47,136 bases of DNA, taken from NCBI GenBank assembly GCA_947478525.1, contig CANJVU010000016.1, positions 1 to 47,136 of the forward strand. The letters are read 5' to 3'. A program made the translations under genes and the position numbers. This DNA comes from Thiotrichales bacterium (GTDB lineage Bacteria > Pseudomonadota > Gammaproteobacteria > Francisellales > CACEW01). Shown in pieces: positions 1 through 9,374 of the stretch. How positions within the stretch are numbered: position 1 is the first letter of the stretch; each line of letters opens with the position of its first letter. The notes under the pieces were generated by a model. That model was not told the origin of the DNA. It saw only the letters and a list, made by a program, of their open reading frames with translations, and searched no databases.

Positions 1-153
<153 letters not shown>

Positions 154-168
154 GTGATGGTGTAGAAA

Positions 169-477
169 ATGGCAGATCAAAAAATTCGCATACGCTTAAA
201 ATCATTCGATCATCGTTTGATCGAGTTATCGACGCGTGAAATCGTAGATACCGCAAAAAGAACCGGTGCCCAAGTGATTGGCCCGATTCCTTTGCCAACG
301 CGTAAAGAGCGCTTCACCATTTTGATCTCGCCGCATGTTGATAAAGATGCGCGGGATCAGTATGAGATCAGAACGCATCAGCGTTTACTTGATGTGGTGG
401 CTAACCCTTCAACCGTTGATGCATTAATGAAATTAGATTTGGCCGCGGGTGTAGACGTCAAGATAAGTTTGAGGTAG
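169..477 (+). CDS. rpsJ: 30S ribosomal protein S10 (uS10)
   Basis: This 102-residue protein matches uS10 along its whole length (103 residues in E. coli), from the N-terminal [13 protein letters not shown] strand to the KFERF-like segment (here [12 protein letters not shown]) and the DVKISL end. It sits in the 30S head and, by family knowledge, also acts as the NusE antitermination factor with NusB. It opens the S10 operon just behind tuf. The 113 bases from its stop to the rplC start are unusually long for this operon and contain a hairpin (see 547-570). Confidence 0.98.
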   Translation: MADQKIRIRLKSFDHRLIELSTREIVDTAKRTGAQVIGPIPLPTRKERFTILISPHVDKDARDQYEIRTHQRLLDVVANPSTVDALMKLDLAAGVDVKISLR

Positions 478-546
478 AATAGCCCGCCTTGAAGTTGGAA
501 AATGGCTTTTATCATGGAAATAATAGAAGCCTGTTTATGTTGTGTG

Positions 547-570
547 GTGCCGGTCAATCGTAACCGGTGC
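547..570 (+). other. RNA hairpin between rpsJ and rplC
   Basis: GTGCCGGT (547-554) and ACCGGTGC (563-570) can pair over 8 bp, two of them G-U, around an 8-base loop. It ends 20 bases before the rplC start and 7 bases before its ribosome binding site. No U-run follows, so it is not a simple terminator. A role in attenuation, processing or control of rplC translation is possible but is inference only. Confidence 0.4.
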
Positions 571-590
571 TAGAAATAGAGGATAATACA

Positions 591-1241
591 ATGACGATTG
601 GAGTTGTAGGTCGAAAATGCGGCATGACCCGTATTTTCCAGGAAGACGGAACATCTGTTCCGGTAACTGTCATTCATGTTGAGCCGAATATTGTCACCCA
701 ATTAAAAACGGTGGACACAGATGGTTATGATGCTATACAGGTGACCACTGGTGCGAAAAAGCGTTCTAAGGTTTGTAAGCCGATGTTGGGTCACTTTGCT
801 AAAGCAAATGTAGAGCCAGGTCGTGGTTTGTGGGAATTTCCGGTGACTGCTCATCAAGAACAGTTGCAGGTGGGTTCGCAAATTTTGGTTACTCATTTTC
901 AAGAAGGCCAGTGGGTTGATGTCACTGGCACCTCTAAAGGTAAAGGCTTTGCTGGTGTTATTAAGCGTCACCATTTTAGTATGCAAGATGCGACTCACGG
1001 TAACTCGCGTTCGCATCGGGCCCCTGGGTCAACTGGCCAAAGACAGTCGCCAGGTCGTGTTTTTAAAAATAAGAAAATGGCGGGTCATTTAGGTGATGTT
1101 CGTTGTACCTTGCAATCATTGCGGGTTATCAAGGTAGACGCAGAGCGTAATTTGCTGTTGGTAAAAGGCGGTGTCCCTGGTGCGCCGGGTGGCAGTTTGG
1201 TGGTTTTGCCTGCAGTTAAGAAGTTGGGAGGCGCCAAATAA
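591..1241 (+). CDS. rplC: 50S ribosomal protein L3 (uL3)
   Basis: This 216-residue uL3 starts [15 protein letters not shown]. The ATG at 591 is chosen over an in-frame GTG at 567: it has an AGAGG ribosome binding site at 578-582 and matches the usual N-terminus, while the upstream codons would add eight atypical residues. The long central loop that reaches the peptidyl-transferase region is present ([18 protein letters not shown]). It includes the glutamine at the position methylated by PrmB in E. coli. The stop overlaps the rplD start by one base, consistent with translational coupling. Confidence 0.97.
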   Translation: MTIGVVGRKCGMTRIFQEDGTSVPVTVIHVEPNIVTQLKTVDTDGYDAIQVTTGAKKRSKVCKPMLGHFAKANVEPGRGLWEFPVTAHQEQLQVGSQILVTHFQEGQWVDVTGTSKGKGFAGVIKRHHFSMQDATHGNSRSHRAPGSTGQRQSPGRVFKNKKMAGHLGDVRCTLQSLRVIKVDAERNLLLVKGGVPGAPGGSLVVLPAVKKLGGAK

Positions 1242-1861
1242 TGGAACTTAAAATGGTAACAAGCTCTGGTGCAGCTTCAAAAAAACATATGGAAGTCTCG
1301 GATGTAAGTTTTGCCCAGCCTTATAATGAAGGTTTGGTGCACCAAGTTGTCGTGAGTTACATGGCTGCTGCGCGTCAAGGTACGCGGGCTCAAAAAACTC
1401 GATCAGAAGTAAGTGGTGGTGGTGCAAAACCTTGGAAGCAAAAGGGCTCTGGTCGTGCTCGTGCGGGTACTAGTCGCGGGCCGTTGTGGAGAAAAGGTGG
1501 TGTAACTTTTGCTGCTAGGCCGCAGGATCATAGTAAAAAAGTGAATCGCAAAATGTATCGTGCTGCGATCCGTTCGATTTTGTCTGAATTGGCTCGTACT
1601 GATCGCTTATTGGTCGTAGATCATTTTGATCTGGACACGCCAAAAACGCAAAGTTTGATGGCAATGCTTAAGAAAATGGATTTGCAAGATGTATTGGTGG
1701 TGACGCATGATGTGTCAGAAAACCTCTATTTGGCGTCGCGCAACTTGTCTTGTATCGATGTCGTTGATTCTGTTCAAGTTGACCCTGTTAATTTGTTGGC
1801 TTACGAGAAGGTGTTGTTTACTGCTGATGCCATCAAGGAAATCGAGGAGAAATTGTCATGA
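1241..1861 (+). CDS. rplD: 50S ribosomal protein L4 (uL4)
   Basis: This 206-residue protein (201 in E. coli) has the uL4 fold and the exit-tunnel extension rich in Gly, Lys and Arg ([20 protein letters not shown], about residues 60-80). In E. coli, L4 also represses its own S10 operon through the leader RNA. No comparable leader is visible upstream of rpsJ here, because rpsJ follows tuf by 15 bases. The start overlaps the rplC stop by one base, and the rplW start lies four bases inside its end. Confidence 0.97.
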   Translation: MELKMVTSSGAASKKHMEVSDVSFAQPYNEGLVHQVVVSYMAAARQGTRAQKTRSEVSGGGAKPWKQKGSGRARAGTSRGPLWRKGGVTFAARPQDHSKKVNRKMYRAAIRSILSELARTDRLLVVDHFDLDTPKTQSLMAMLKKMDLQDVLVVTHDVSENLYLASRNLSCIDVVDSVQVDPVNLLAYEKVLFTADAIKEIEEKLS

Positions 1862-2157
1862 GTCAAGCAGAGTTAATGAAGTTGATTGTGGCTCCCTGCT
1901 TTTCTGAAAAAGCAACACGAGCCTCCGAAAATGGCAAAAGCATTACTTTTGAGGTGTTGCGTTGTGCCGATAAGTTATCAATTAAAAAAGCCGTTGAGTT
2001 GATGTTTGAAGTGGAAGTGGATTCCGTGAGAACTATCAACGTTAGGGGTAAAGTGCGTCGTTTTGGTCGTATTGAAGGTGCGACGAAAGCTTGGAAAAAA
2101 GCATATGTAAAACTGAAGCCTGGTCATGATATCAGCTTCGGTGAAGCAGCAGAATAA
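1858..2157 (+). CDS. rplW: 50S ribosomal protein L23 (uL23)
   Basis: This 99-residue uL23 (100 in E. coli) carries the [10 protein letters not shown] segment. The conserved glutamate there docks trigger factor and SRP at the tunnel exit, by family knowledge. The internal basic loop ([11 protein letters not shown]) and the C-terminal strand are complete. The ATG overlaps the rplD stop (ATGA), indicating coupled translation. Confidence 0.97.
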   Translation: MSQAELMKLIVAPCFSEKATRASENGKSITFEVLRCADKLSIKKAVELMFEVEVDSVRTINVRGKVRRFGRIEGATKAWKKAYVKLKPGHDISFGEAAE

Positions 2158-2176
2158 AAGAGAGTAAGGGAAAGTT

Positions 2177-3007
2177 ATGGCGATTGTAAAGACTAAACCA
2201 ACATCACCTGGTCGCCGGTTTGTGGTGAAGGTTGTGAATCCCGATTTGCATAAAGGTGCTCCGTATGGACCTTTGGTGGAAAGGAAGTTAAGTAAGGCGG
2301 GTCGTAACAGCCAAGGTAGAATTACGGTTCGTCACCAAGGTGGCGGTCATAAGCAGAACTATCGTATTATTGACTTTAAACGTAACGACAAAGATGGTAT
2401 TCCAGCAGTTGTTGAGCGTTTAGAGTATGATCCAAACCGTAGTGCCAATATTGCATTGGTGTTGTATGCGGACGGTGAGCGTCGCTATATCATTGCCCCG
2501 CAAGGTGTAAAAGCGGGTAGCGAAATTGCTGCAGGTAGCGAAGCACCTATTAAAGTGGGTAGCTGTTTGCCGTTGCGTAACGTTCCCATTGGAACTGTAG
2601 TGCATGGTGTTGAAATGAAGCCTGGAAAGGGCGCGCAGTTGGCGCGTAGTGCTGGCACCAGTGTGCAATTGTTGGCTCGCGAAGGTATTCATGCGATTTT
2701 GCGGTTACGATCCGGTGAGATGCGCAAAGTTCCTGTGGAGTGTCGTGCTACCATTGGTGAGGTGTCAAATTCTGAGCATAATCTAAGATCGTTAGGTAAG
2801 GCGGGTGCGGTGCGCTGGAGAGGTATTCGTCCTACCGTTCGCGGTGTGGCAATGAACCCGGTCGATCACCCACACGGTGGTGGTGAAGGTAAAACTGCCG
2901 GTGGTCGTCATCCTGTGTCGCCATGGGGTACGCCAACCAAGGGGTATAAAACTCGTAAGAATAAGCGTACGACGAGCTTGATTATGCAGCGTCGTAATAA
3001 AAAGTAA
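2177..3007 (+). CDS. rplB: 50S ribosomal protein L2 (uL2)
   Basis: This 276-residue uL2 (273 in E. coli) lies near the peptidyl-transferase centre and bridges the subunits. The hallmark [20 protein letters not shown] is present at about residues 224-243, including the histidine long linked to peptidyl-transferase function, followed by the basic C-terminal tail KTRKNKRT. It is preceded by GGGAAAG-like purine-rich sequence before the ATG. Nothing is unusual in length or sequence. Confidence 0.98.
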   Translation: MAIVKTKPTSPGRRFVVKVVNPDLHKGAPYGPLVERKLSKAGRNSQGRITVRHQGGGHKQNYRIIDFKRNDKDGIPAVVERLEYDPNRSANIALVLYADGERRYIIAPQGVKAGSEIAAGSEAPIKVGSCLPLRNVPIGTVVHGVEMKPGKGAQLARSAGTSVQLLAREGIHAILRLRSGEMRKVPVECRATIGEVSNSEHNLRSLGKAGAVRWRGIRPTVRGVAMNPVDHPHGGGEGKTAGGRHPVSPWGTPTKGYKTRKNKRTTSLIMQRRNKK

Positions 3008-3025
3008 TGGTAAAGGGGTAGAATT

Positions 3026-3301
3026 GTGCCACGTTCACTAAAGAAAGGACCATTTGTTGATTTACACTTGTTAAACAAGGTGATTGCTGCGGTCGAACAG
3101 AACAGCAAAAAACCTGTTAAAACCTGGTCGCGTCGTTCAATGGTTGTGCCAGAAATGGTAGGTTTGACAATTGCGGTGCATAATGGTCGTCAGCATGTTC
3201 CGGTATTTGTCTCTGAAAATATGGTGGGTCATAAGTTGGGAGAGTTTGCGTTAACTCGTACCTTCAAGGCGCACTCTGGCGACAAAAAAGCGAAGGAGTA
3301 A
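3026..3301 (+). CDS. rpsS: 30S ribosomal protein S19 (uS19), GTG start
   Basis: This 91-residue uS19 begins [15 protein letters not shown], a near match to E. coli S19 (92 residues). The start codon is GTG at 3026; no in-frame ATG gives the right N-terminus, and AAGGGG at 3013-3018 serves as ribosome binding site. S19 binds S13 in the 30S head and contacts the A-site region. It lies 18 bases behind rplB and 3 bases ahead of rplV. Confidence 0.97.
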   Translation: MPRSLKKGPFVDLHLLNKVIAAVEQNSKKPVKTWSRRSMVVPEMVGLTIAVHNGRQHVPVFVSENMVGHKLGEFALTRTFKAHSGDKKAKE

Positions 3302-3304
3302 CCA

Positions 3305-3649
3305 ATGGAAGTAACAGCTCATTTGAAGTATGCGCATATTTCTGCGCAAAAATGTCGGTTGATTGCCGATTTGGTTCGCGGTCTGCCAGTGGGTAGAGCG
3401 GTAGAGATTTTATCATTTAGTCCTAAAAAAGCCGCTAAATTGGTTGAGTCGGTGTTGCGTTCTGCAATTGCTAACGCAGAGCATAATGCGGGTTTGGACA
3501 TCGATGAATTAAAGGTATCAACGGTGTATGTGAATGAAGCGCCTCCAATGAAGCGTTTTCATGCGCGTGCAAAAGGCCGAGGTGTTCGAGTATTGAAACG
3601 TGGCTGTCACATTACTGTGAAAGTCGCTGAATCTTCAAGCGAGGGTTAA
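3305..3649 (+). CDS. rplV: 50S ribosomal protein L22 (uL22)
   Basis: This 114-residue uL22 (110 in E. coli) has the globular domain and the beta-hairpin loop that lines the exit tunnel near residues 80-100 ([19 protein letters not shown]). By family knowledge, changes in this loop affect macrolide susceptibility; the loop here looks intact. The stop is three bases before rpsC. Confidence 0.97.
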   Translation: MEVTAHLKYAHISAQKCRLIADLVRGLPVGRAVEILSFSPKKAAKLVESVLRSAIANAEHNAGLDIDELKVSTVYVNEAPPMKRFHARAKGRGVRVLKRGCHITVKVAESSSEG

Positions 3650-3652
3650 GTA

Positions 3653-4339
3653 ATGGGTCAAAAAGTACATCCAACCGGGATTAGGCTCGGATACATTAAA
3701 GAATGGCGTTCTGTATGGTATGCCGATAAGCGTGATTATTCCGACAAATTGATTGTTGATATGCAGGTGCGTGAGTTTCTTCACAAGAAGTTGTTGCAGG
3801 CGTCCGTGAGTCGTATCGATATTCAACGTCCGGCACAGAATGCTCGTGTAACTATTCACACAGCCCGTCCGGGAATTGTGATCGGCAAGAAAGGCGAAGA
3901 TGTTGAGAGGATTCGTGGTGAAGTCAGTAAGATGATGGGCGTTCCGGTTCACATTAGTATCGAGGAAATTCGCAAACCGGAGCTCGATGCGCAGTTGGTC
4001 GCCGATAGCATTGCGCAACAATTAGAAAAGCGTGTTATGTTCCGTCGCGCCATGAAACGTGCGGTGCAAAGTGCCATGCGTTTAGGTGCTCAGGGCGTCA
4101 AAATCTGTGTTGCCGGTCGTGTCGGCGGTGCTGAAATTGCGCGTACCGAATGGATTCGTGAGGGGCGCGTGCCTTTGCATACGTTTAGAGCAGATATTGA
4201 TTATGGGACCTCTAGGGCATTAACCACTTATGGCATCATTGGTGTTAAAGTGTGGATTTGCAAAGGTGAGGTCAATGTATTAAAAGGTCGTGCTGCCGTA
4301 GAAAGCCACGCTGCCGTTGAAGGTAAGAGAGGAAGTTAG
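3653..4339 (+). CDS. rpsC: 30S ribosomal protein S3 (uS3)
   Basis: This 228-residue uS3 (233 in E. coli) begins [13 protein letters not shown]. Its KH domain carries the loop [13 protein letters not shown] at about residues 78-90. The C-terminal domain contains [15 protein letters not shown], part of the mRNA entry channel where the S3-S4-S5 helicase activity resides. It is packed between rplV and rplP with 2-3 base gaps. Confidence 0.98.
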   Translation: MGQKVHPTGIRLGYIKEWRSVWYADKRDYSDKLIVDMQVREFLHKKLLQASVSRIDIQRPAQNARVTIHTARPGIVIGKKGEDVERIRGEVSKMMGVPVHISIEEIRKPELDAQLVADSIAQQLEKRVMFRRAMKRAVQSAMRLGAQGVKICVAGRVGGAEIARTEWIREGRVPLHTFRADIDYGTSRALTTYGIIGVKVWICKGEVNVLKGRAAVESHAAVEGKRGS

Positions 4340-4341
4340 TT

Positions 4342-4755
4342 ATGTTACAACCTAAACGCACCAAGTTTCGTAAACAACACAAGATGCGTAATCGTGGATT
4401 GGCGCTTCGTGGCAACCAGGTGAGCTTCGGTGAATTTGGCTTGAAGTCAACCACCTGGGGTCGAATTACTGCGCGTCAGATTGAAGCGGGTCGTCGTGCC
4501 ATCAGCCGTCATATAAAGCGGGGTGGTAAAGTCTGGATTCGTATTTTCCCTGATAAGCCTATCAGCAAAAAACCATTAGAAGTTCGTATGGGTAGTGGTA
4601 AAGGTAGTGTGGAGTACTGGGTTGCTCAAATTCAACCAGGTCGTGTCCTGTATGAAATGGAAGGAGTAACGGAAGAAGTGGCGCGCGAAGCCTTAGGTTT
4701 AGCCGCTGCAAAACTGTCCGTCCTAACAACTTTTGTAACAAGAACGGTGGCATAA
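4342..4755 (+). CDS. rplP: 50S ribosomal protein L16 (uL16)
   Basis: This 137-residue uL16 (136 in E. coli) begins [14 protein letters not shown]. The loop [17 protein letters not shown], reaching towards the tRNA sites, is intact. Arg82-Met83 correspond to E. coli Arg81-Met82. Arg81 is hydroxylated in E. coli, and a backbone thioamide next to it was proposed from a high-resolution ribosome structure (from memory). This matters because a YcaO-TfuA thioamidation pair lies 12 kb away. The stop overlaps the rpmC ATG by one base. Confidence 0.98.
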   Translation: MLQPKRTKFRKQHKMRNRGLALRGNQVSFGEFGLKSTTWGRITARQIEAGRRAISRHIKRGGKVWIRIFPDKPISKKPLEVRMGSGKGSVEYWVAQIQPGRVLYEMEGVTEEVAREALGLAAAKLSVLTTFVTRTVA

Positions 4756-4946
4756 TGAAAGCGTTAGAATTAAAAGAAAAATCGGTTAGTGACTTGCAGA
4801 ACTTAAAGCTGGATCTGTTGAAGGAGCAGTTTAATTTGCGTATGCAAAGAGCAACCGGTCAATTGAATAAGAATCATTTGATGAGAGCAGTGCGTCGCAA
4901 TATTGCGCGCATTGAAACCGTATTAACTCAAAAAATAGGTGCGTAA
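4755..4946 (+). CDS. rpmC: 50S ribosomal protein L29 (uL29)
   Basis: This 63-residue helical protein is the same length as E. coli L29. It has the family segments [11 protein letters not shown] and [14 protein letters not shown]. uL29 sits beside L23 at the polypeptide tunnel exit. Its start overlaps the rplP stop by one base and rpsQ follows after two bases. Confidence 0.97.
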   Translation: MKALELKEKSVSDLQNLKLDLLKEQFNLRMQRATGQLNKNHLMRAVRRNIARIETVLTQKIGA

Positions 4947-4948
4947 TC

Positions 4949-5224
4949 ATGAGTGATATTAAAAATACAACTGCTCAAAAGATTAAGCGCGAAGTGGTTG
5001 GTCGTGTGGTCAGTGCAAAAATGAATAAAAGCATTGTGGTGTTGGTTGAGCGTAAAGTAAAACACCCTATGTATGGTAAGTTTTTGAGTAAATCCAGCAA
5101 GTTGCATGCTCACGATGAAGTCAATTCTTGCAAAGAAGGTGATGTTGTTAGGGTGCAAGAGTGTCGTCCATTGTCCAAAACTAAGACGTGGACGTTGGTT
5201 GGTATAGTCGAGCGAGCTGAATAA
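4949..5224 (+). CDS. rpsQ: 30S ribosomal protein S17 (uS17)
   Basis: This 91-residue uS17 (84 in E. coli) has the OB-fold core [17 protein letters not shown] and the RNA-binding segment [20 protein letters not shown] short N-terminal extension (about 10 residues) explains the extra length. It is the last gene of the S10 operon; the next 88 bases hold the spc promoter. Confidence 0.97.
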   Translation: MSDIKNTTAQKIKREVVGRVVSAKMNKSIVVLVERKVKHPMYGKFLSKSSKLHAHDEVNSCKEGDVVRVQECRPLSKTKTWTLVGIVERAE

Positions 5225-5254
5225 ATAAAAGTTACTATCATTTTTAAAATATAG

Positions 5255-5263
5255 TGATATAAT
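5255..5263 (+). promoter_or_regulatory. Extended -10 promoter of the spc operon (upstream of rplN)
   Basis: TGATATAAT is a perfect extended -10 element (TG-n-TATAAT) inside the 88-base gap between rpsQ and rplN. Only a weak -35 (CTATCA at 5235-5240, 17-base spacer) is seen, which extended -10 promoters tolerate. The predicted start is near 5270, about 43 bases before rplN. In E. coli the spc operon also has its own promoter immediately upstream of rplN, so position and sequence agree. Confidence 0.75.
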
Positions 5264-5312
5264 GATGCCCCCGATAGGTCGGTGTATTTAGAGTTTTAGT
5301 GGAGAGAGTTTC

Positions 5313-5681
5313 ATGATACAAGTGGAAAGCATATTGTCGGTTGCCGATAATAGTGGCGCACGTAAAGTAATGTGTATCAAAGTATTGGGTGGTTCCAAAA
5401 GAAGATATGCAGGGATTGGTGATGTCATCAAAGTCAGTATTAAAGATGCCATTCCACTGGGTCGGATAAAAAAAGGCGAAGTGTCCTTTGCTGTTGTGGT
5501 CAGAACGAAAAAAGGGGTTCGTCGTCAAGATGGCTCAGTGATTCGTTTTGATGATAATGCGGTGGTGTTGCTGAATGCTGCTAAGCAACCGATTGGTACT
5601 CGCATCTTTGGGCCCGTAACTCGTGAGTTACGTAACGAGTTGTTTATGAAAATTGTATCGCTTGCACCTGAAGTTATCTAA
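5313..5681 (+). CDS. rplN: 50S ribosomal protein L14 (uL14)
   Basis: This 122-residue uL14 (123 in E. coli) begins [17 protein letters not shown] and contains [13 protein letters not shown] and the [15 protein letters not shown] end. It binds 23S rRNA at the subunit interface and is the target of the silencing factor RsfS in other bacteria. It is the first gene of the spc operon, preceded by GGAGAGAG at 5301-5308 as ribosome binding site. Confidence 0.98.
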   Translation: MIQVESILSVADNSGARKVMCIKVLGGSKRRYAGIGDVIKVSIKDAIPLGRIKKGEVSFAVVVRTKKGVRRQDGSVIRFDDNAVVLLNAAKQPIGTRIFGPVTRELRNELFMKIVSLAPEVI

Positions 5682-5701
5682 TTATTAAGTGAGAGTAGGT
5701 C

Positions 5702-6028
5702 ATGTTTAAGATTAAAAAAGGCGATGAAGTGGTTGTGATTGCTGGCAAGAGCAAAGGTAAGCGTGGCGCTGTATTGCGTGTATTGCCTACCGATGAAAGG
5801 GTCGTGGTTGCAGGGGTCAATGTTATTAAAAAACATGTGAAACCCAATCCTAATAAAGGAGTTGAGGGTGGTATCATTGAGCGTGAAGCTTCATTGCACG
5901 TTTCTAATGTTGCCATTTACAATCCGCTGACGAAGAAGGCCGATCGTGTTGGATTCAAAATATTGAGCGATGATAAGAAAGTGCGCATCTTTAGATCCAA
6001 TGGTGAATTGATTGACGTTAAAGGTTAG
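5702..6028 (+). CDS. rplX: 50S ribosomal protein L24 (uL24)
   Basis: This 108-residue uL24 (104 in E. coli) has the KOW motif at the N-terminus ([17 protein letters not shown], about residues 6-22). It also has the family segments [10 protein letters not shown] and SNVAIYNP. It is an early assembly initiator protein of the 50S subunit and lies beside the tunnel exit. It is followed by rplE after 8 bases. Confidence 0.97.
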   Translation: MFKIKKGDEVVVIAGKSKGKRGAVLRVLPTDERVVVAGVNVIKKHVKPNPNKGVEGGIIEREASLHVSNVAIYNPLTKKADRVGFKILSDDKKVRIFRSNGELIDVKG

Positions 6029-6036
6029 GAAGTATT

Positions 6037-6576
6037 ATGGCTAGGCTAAAAGAATTTTATAGAGAAAATGTGGTTGCTGAATTACAAAAGACGTTTCAAT
6101 ACAAAAATGTAATGCAAGTGCCGCGCTTGAAAAAAATCACGTTGAACATGGGTGTCGGTGAGGCTTCTCGTGATAAAAAAGTGATGGATCATGCCGTAAA
6201 AGATATGACGCTGATCTCAGGTCAGAAACCATTGGTTACCAAGTCACGTTTGTCTATTGCGGGCTTTAAAATTCGTGAAGACATGCCTATTGGCTGTAAA
6301 GTAACGTTGCGCGGTAACAAAATGTATGAATTCATGGATCGGCTCGTGAATATTGCATTACCTCGTGTTCGTGACTTCCGCGGTCTTAAAGCGAAAGCTT
6401 TTGATGGTCGTGGCAATTACAGTTTAGGCATTAAAGAGCAAATCGTATTTCCAGAGATTGAATATGATAAGATTGACAAAATTCGCGGGATGGATATTAC
6501 CATCACTACTAATGCTAAAACCGATGATGAGGCAAGAGCATTGTTGAAAGCGTTTAATTTCCCACTTAAGGATTAA
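6037..6576 (+). CDS. rplE: 50S ribosomal protein L5 (uL5)
   Basis: This 179-residue protein is the same length as E. coli L5. Family segments [28 protein letters not shown] and PRVRDFRGL are present. uL5 forms the 5S rRNA-L5-L18 complex and a bridge to S13. In E. coli the spc operon is repressed by S8 binding near the rplE start; I do not see an obvious equivalent structure in the short gap here. Confidence 0.98.
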   Translation: MARLKEFYRENVVAELQKTFQYKNVMQVPRLKKITLNMGVGEASRDKKVMDHAVKDMTLISGQKPLVTKSRLSIAGFKIREDMPIGCKVTLRGNKMYEFMDRLVNIALPRVRDFRGLKAKAFDGRGNYSLGIKEQIVFPEIEYDKIDKIRGMDITITTNAKTDDEARALLKAFNFPLKD

Positions 6577-6582
6577 AGGTAT

Positions 6583-6888
6583 ATGGCAAAGACAAGTACC
6601 ATTGAAAAAGAACTAAAGAAACAGTTAACTGTTGCTAAGTTCGCAGAAAAACGAGCCAAATTGAAAGAGATTATTCGTAGCCCGAAAAGCACAGAAGAAG
6701 AGCGTTGGGAGGCGCAAGTGCAATTTCAAAAATTGCCACGTAATGCCAGCCCTTGTCGCTTGATGCGTCGTTGTCGTATTACTGGTCGTTCGCGCGGTGT
6801 GTATCAAAAATTTGGCCTGAGTCGTCACAAATTGCGCGAAGCTGCAATGGTAGGTGATGTTCCAGGATTAAAAAAAGCAAGTTGGTAA
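6583..6888 (+). CDS. rpsN: 30S ribosomal protein S14 (uS14), zinc-free long form
   Basis: This 101-residue uS14 is the same length as E. coli S14. It is the long type without the four-cysteine zinc site. The C-terminal part [20 protein letters not shown] and the SW end are typical. It lies six bases behind rplE, with AAAGG at 6576-6580 as a short-spaced ribosome binding site. Confidence 0.97.
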   Translation: MAKTSTIEKELKKQLTVAKFAEKRAKLKEIIRSPKSTEEERWEAQVQFQKLPRNASPCRLMRRCRITGRSRGVYQKFGLSRHKLREAAMVGDVPGLKKASW

Positions 6889-6904
6889 TTGAAGGTAGAA
6901 TGAG

Positions 6905-7297
6905 ATGAGTTTGCAAGATCCCGTATCAGACATGTTAACCCGTATTCGCAATGCGCAAATGGTTGCCAAAGAGCACGTTTGCATGCCTTCCTCAAAGCTG
7001 AAGGTATCGATTGCGCAATTGTTGCAAGACGAAGGTTATATCAATGGCTTTAGTGTGGAAGGAAATGTAAAAAAGACCCTCAAGGTAGAGTTGCGTTATC
7101 ATCGTGACAAACCAGTAATTGAGATGATTAAGAAAATTAGTCGTCCTGGTTTGCGTGTATATATGGCTGTTTCAGATCTGCCAAAGGTTTTGGGTGGATT
7201 GGGAATTTCCATTGTCTCCACTTCAAAGGGCTTGATGTCCGACCGTAAGGCGAGAGCTGCGGGACTTGGCGGCGAAATTCTCTGTCAAGTTGCTTAA
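6905..7297 (+). CDS. rpsH: 30S ribosomal protein S8 (uS8)
   Basis: This 130-residue protein is the same length as E. coli S8. It begins with the canonical [16 protein letters not shown] and ends with [13 protein letters not shown] and GGEILCQVA. It binds helix 21 of 16S rRNA and is a key 30S assembly protein. In E. coli it is also the translational repressor of the spc operon. Confidence 0.98.
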   Translation: MSLQDPVSDMLTRIRNAQMVAKEHVCMPSSKLKVSIAQLLQDEGYINGFSVEGNVKKTLKVELRYHRDKPVIEMIKKISRPGLRVYMAVSDLPKVLGGLGISIVSTSKGLMSDRKARAAGLGGEILCQVA

Positions 7298-7311
7298 TAA
7301 GGAGTTGAAGA

Positions 7312-7845
7312 ATGTCTAGAGTTGCCAAACAACCCGTTGTAGTACCTGCTGGTACCACTGTTACGGTGGAGAAACATAAGGTGATGGTCAAAGGTCCAAA
7401 GGGCGAGTTGACGCATCCATTGCATACTGACGTAAACGTGGTTTGCGCTGATAACAATTTGTCTGTCTCGGTGGTAAAAGAAACCACTAATGCATGGGCA
7501 CAAGCCGGTACTGCCAGGGCTATCCTGAATAACATGGTGCAGGGTGTAAGCAAGGGCTTTGAAAGAAAATTGACTTTGGTTGGCGTGGGTTTTCGTGCCA
7601 AAGCACAGGGGCAAAAATTAAATTTGGTGCTCGGCTACTCTCACCCTGTTGACTATGAGCTTCCAAAAGGTGTGATGGTTGAAACCCCTACCCAAACCGA
7701 GATTATTTTGAAGGGTGCTGATAAGCAAATGTTGGGTCAAGTCGCTTCAGAAATTCGCAGTTACCGTCCACCTGAGCCTTACAAAGGTAAAGGCGTTCGT
7801 TACGTGGATGAAGTGATTACCTTGAAAGAAACTAAAAAGAAATAG
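7312..7845 (+). CDS. rplF: 50S ribosomal protein L6 (uL6)
   Basis: This 177-residue protein is the same length as E. coli L6. The duplicated fold is visible, and the C-terminal RNA-binding segment [19 protein letters not shown] is intact. L6 sits near the sarcin-ricin loop and is required for late 50S assembly. Its TAG stop overlaps a GTG codon of the following rplR frame. Confidence 0.98.
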   Translation: MSRVAKQPVVVPAGTTVTVEKHKVMVKGPKGELTHPLHTDVNVVCADNNLSVSVVKETTNAWAQAGTARAILNNMVQGVSKGFERKLTLVGVGFRAKAQGQKLNLVLGYSHPVDYELPKGVMVETPTQTEIILKGADKQMLGQVASEIRSYRPPEPYKGKGVRYVDEVITLKETKKK

Positions 7846-7856
7846 TGGTGGCAGGA

Positions 7857-8213
7857 ATGATAGATAAATACGCAGCGCGTCTTCGTCGTGGCAAACGCAC
7901 ACGGAAACACATTCAAGAAATTGGTAAGATCCGTTTGGCTGTACATCGTACGCCTCAGCATATGTATGCACAAGTTATCAGCGAAGATGGTGCCAGTATT
8001 GTGGTTTCAGCTTCGACGGTTGAAAAAGAAGTGCGTGGCGCGCTGAAATCAACGGGTGGTGTTGCGGCAGCGCAACATGTTGGTAAGCTGATTGCTGAGC
8101 GTGCATTAAAAGCAGGTGTGACCGAAATCGCTTTTGATCGGTCGGGATACTTGTATCATGGTCGTATTAAAGCATTGGCCGACGCAGCTCGCGAAGCTGG
8201 ATTGAAGTTTTAA
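7857..8213 (+). CDS. rplR: 50S ribosomal protein L18 (uL18)
   Basis: This 118-residue uL18 (117 in E. coli) carries the 5S rRNA-binding segments [13 protein letters not shown] and ASTVEKEV, and ends with [21 protein letters not shown]. The ATG at 7857 gives the family N-terminus ([12 protein letters not shown]). An in-frame GTG at 7845, overlapping the rplF stop, would add four residues and cannot be ruled out, because AGGA sits directly against the ATG. Confidence 0.94.
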   Translation: MIDKYAARLRRGKRTRKHIQEIGKIRLAVHRTPQHMYAQVISEDGASIVVSASTVEKEVRGALKSTGGVAAAQHVGKLIAERALKAGVTEIAFDRSGYLYHGRIKALADAAREAGLKF

Positions 8214-8231
8214 TTAAAGGATAAAGAGATT

Positions 8232-8744
8232 ATGAGTAATGCTGCTGAATCACAACAACAAAAGGGCGATGGCCTAATTGAAAAGTTAGTGGCGGTGAAT
8301 CGTAACGCCAAAACCGTAAAAGGTGGTCGTGTGTTTAGCTTTTCAGCGCTGGTGGTTGTAGGTGATGGTCAAAGTAAGATTGGCGTAGGTACGGGTAAAG
8401 CGAAAGAAGTGCCCGTAGCTATTCAAAAAGCGATGGAATCGGCGCGCCGAAATATGGCCTCGGTCAACCTGAATGGCGATACCTTGTGGCACTCGACTAA
8501 GAGTCGTTATGGTGCTTCGATGGTTTACATGCAACCCGCTTCTTTTGGTACGGGTATTATTGCCGGTGGTGCAATGCGCGCAGTGTTTGAAGTATTGGGT
8601 GTTCGCAACGTATTGGCAAAAACTTATGGTTCTTCACGTGCCATCAACGTGGTGCGTGCAACCATTAATGGCTTGCAGCAAATTACCTCGCCTAGGCATA
8701 TTGCTGAAAAACGTGGTAAAACGGTGCAAGAGATTTTGGAGTAG
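8232..8744 (+). CDS. rpsE: 30S ribosomal protein S5 (uS5)
   Basis: This 170-residue uS5 (167 in E. coli) has an N-terminal double-stranded-RNA-like domain ([16 protein letters not shown]). The loop that influences decoding accuracy and spectinomycin binding, and the C-terminal domain segment [15 protein letters not shown], are also present. The stop is four bases before rpmD. Confidence 0.98.
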   Translation: MSNAAESQQQKGDGLIEKLVAVNRNAKTVKGGRVFSFSALVVVGDGQSKIGVGTGKAKEVPVAIQKAMESARRNMASVNLNGDTLWHSTKSRYGASMVYMQPASFGTGIIAGGAMRAVFEVLGVRNVLAKTYGSSRAINVVRATINGLQQITSPRHIAEKRGKTVQEILE

Positions 8745-8748
8745 TAAT

Positions 8749-8937
8749 ATGTCGAAGAAACAAAAAATTAAAGTGACATTGGTTCGTAGCATGTACAATC
8801 GTTTGCAGTCCCATATGGATTGCGTTAAAGGATTGGGTTTGCGCAGAATGCACCATACCGTGGAAGTAGAAGATACTCCTTGTGTTCGTGGGATGATCAA
8901 TAAAGTCCAGTATATGGTTAAAGTAGAAGGTGAATAA
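8749..8937 (+). CDS. rpmD: 50S ribosomal protein L30 (uL30)
   Basis: This 62-residue uL30 (59 in E. coli) begins [18 protein letters not shown] and contains [18 protein letters not shown]. The ATG at 8749 is used; the same frame stays open upstream as a shadow of rpsE. It lies four bases after the rpsE stop and one base before the rplO ATG. It is too short to be prominent but is an unambiguous family match. Confidence 0.96.
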   Translation: MSKKQKIKVTLVRSMYNRLQSHMDCVKGLGLRRMHHTVEVEDTPCVRGMINKVQYMVKVEGE

Positions 8938-8938
8938 G

Positions 8939-9373
8939 ATGCATTTGAATACATTGAGTCCTGCTCCGGGTTCACAAACTGCGCCAAAACGTTTGGGTCG
9001 TGGTATTGGTTCTGGTCTTGGGAAAACATCTGGTAAGGGTCATAAAGGTCAGTATGCTCGTTCTGGTGGGTATCATAAAGTTGGGTTTGAAGGCGGACAA
9101 ATGCCGATGCAGCGTCGTTTGCCTAAATTCGGCTTCACCAGTATGAAAGCACTGTATTCAGAAGAATTGCGCTTGGATCAATTGAACAACATTAAAGGTG
9201 ACATGGTTGATTTGATCAGTTTAAGAGCATCTAACTTAATTCGTTATAATACGGAATTCGTTAAGATAATTGGAACTGGTACCTTAACCCGTAAACTCAC
9301 CGTTCAAGGCATTGGCGTTACAAAAGGTGCGCGTCAAGCCATTGAAAAAGCTGGTGGCAAAATAGAGGGTTAA
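8939..9373 (+). CDS. rplO: 50S ribosomal protein L15 (uL15)
   Basis: This 144-residue protein is the same length as E. coli L15. It has the Gly/Lys-rich N-terminus [19 protein letters not shown] and the globular C-terminal domain. The ATG at 8939 is chosen because AGAAGG (8925-8930) sits eight bases upstream; an in-frame GTG at 8930 would add three residues. secY follows after one base. Confidence 0.97.
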   Translation: MHLNTLSPAPGSQTAPKRLGRGIGSGLGKTSGKGHKGQYARSGGYHKVGFEGGQMPMQRRLPKFGFTSMKALYSEELRLDQLNNIKGDMVDLISLRASNLIRYNTEFVKIIGTGTLTRKLTVQGIGVTKGARQAIEKAGGKIEG

Positions 9374-9374
9374 T

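Noticed and set aside
567..590. GTG start eight codons upstream for rplC
   Set aside because: It lies inside the hairpin region, adds atypical residues, and the ATG at 591 has a proper AGAGG ribosome binding site.
8473..8748. Long open frame upstream of rpmD
   Set aside because: It is a shadow of rpsE in another frame; L30 begins at 8749 with the family N-terminus.
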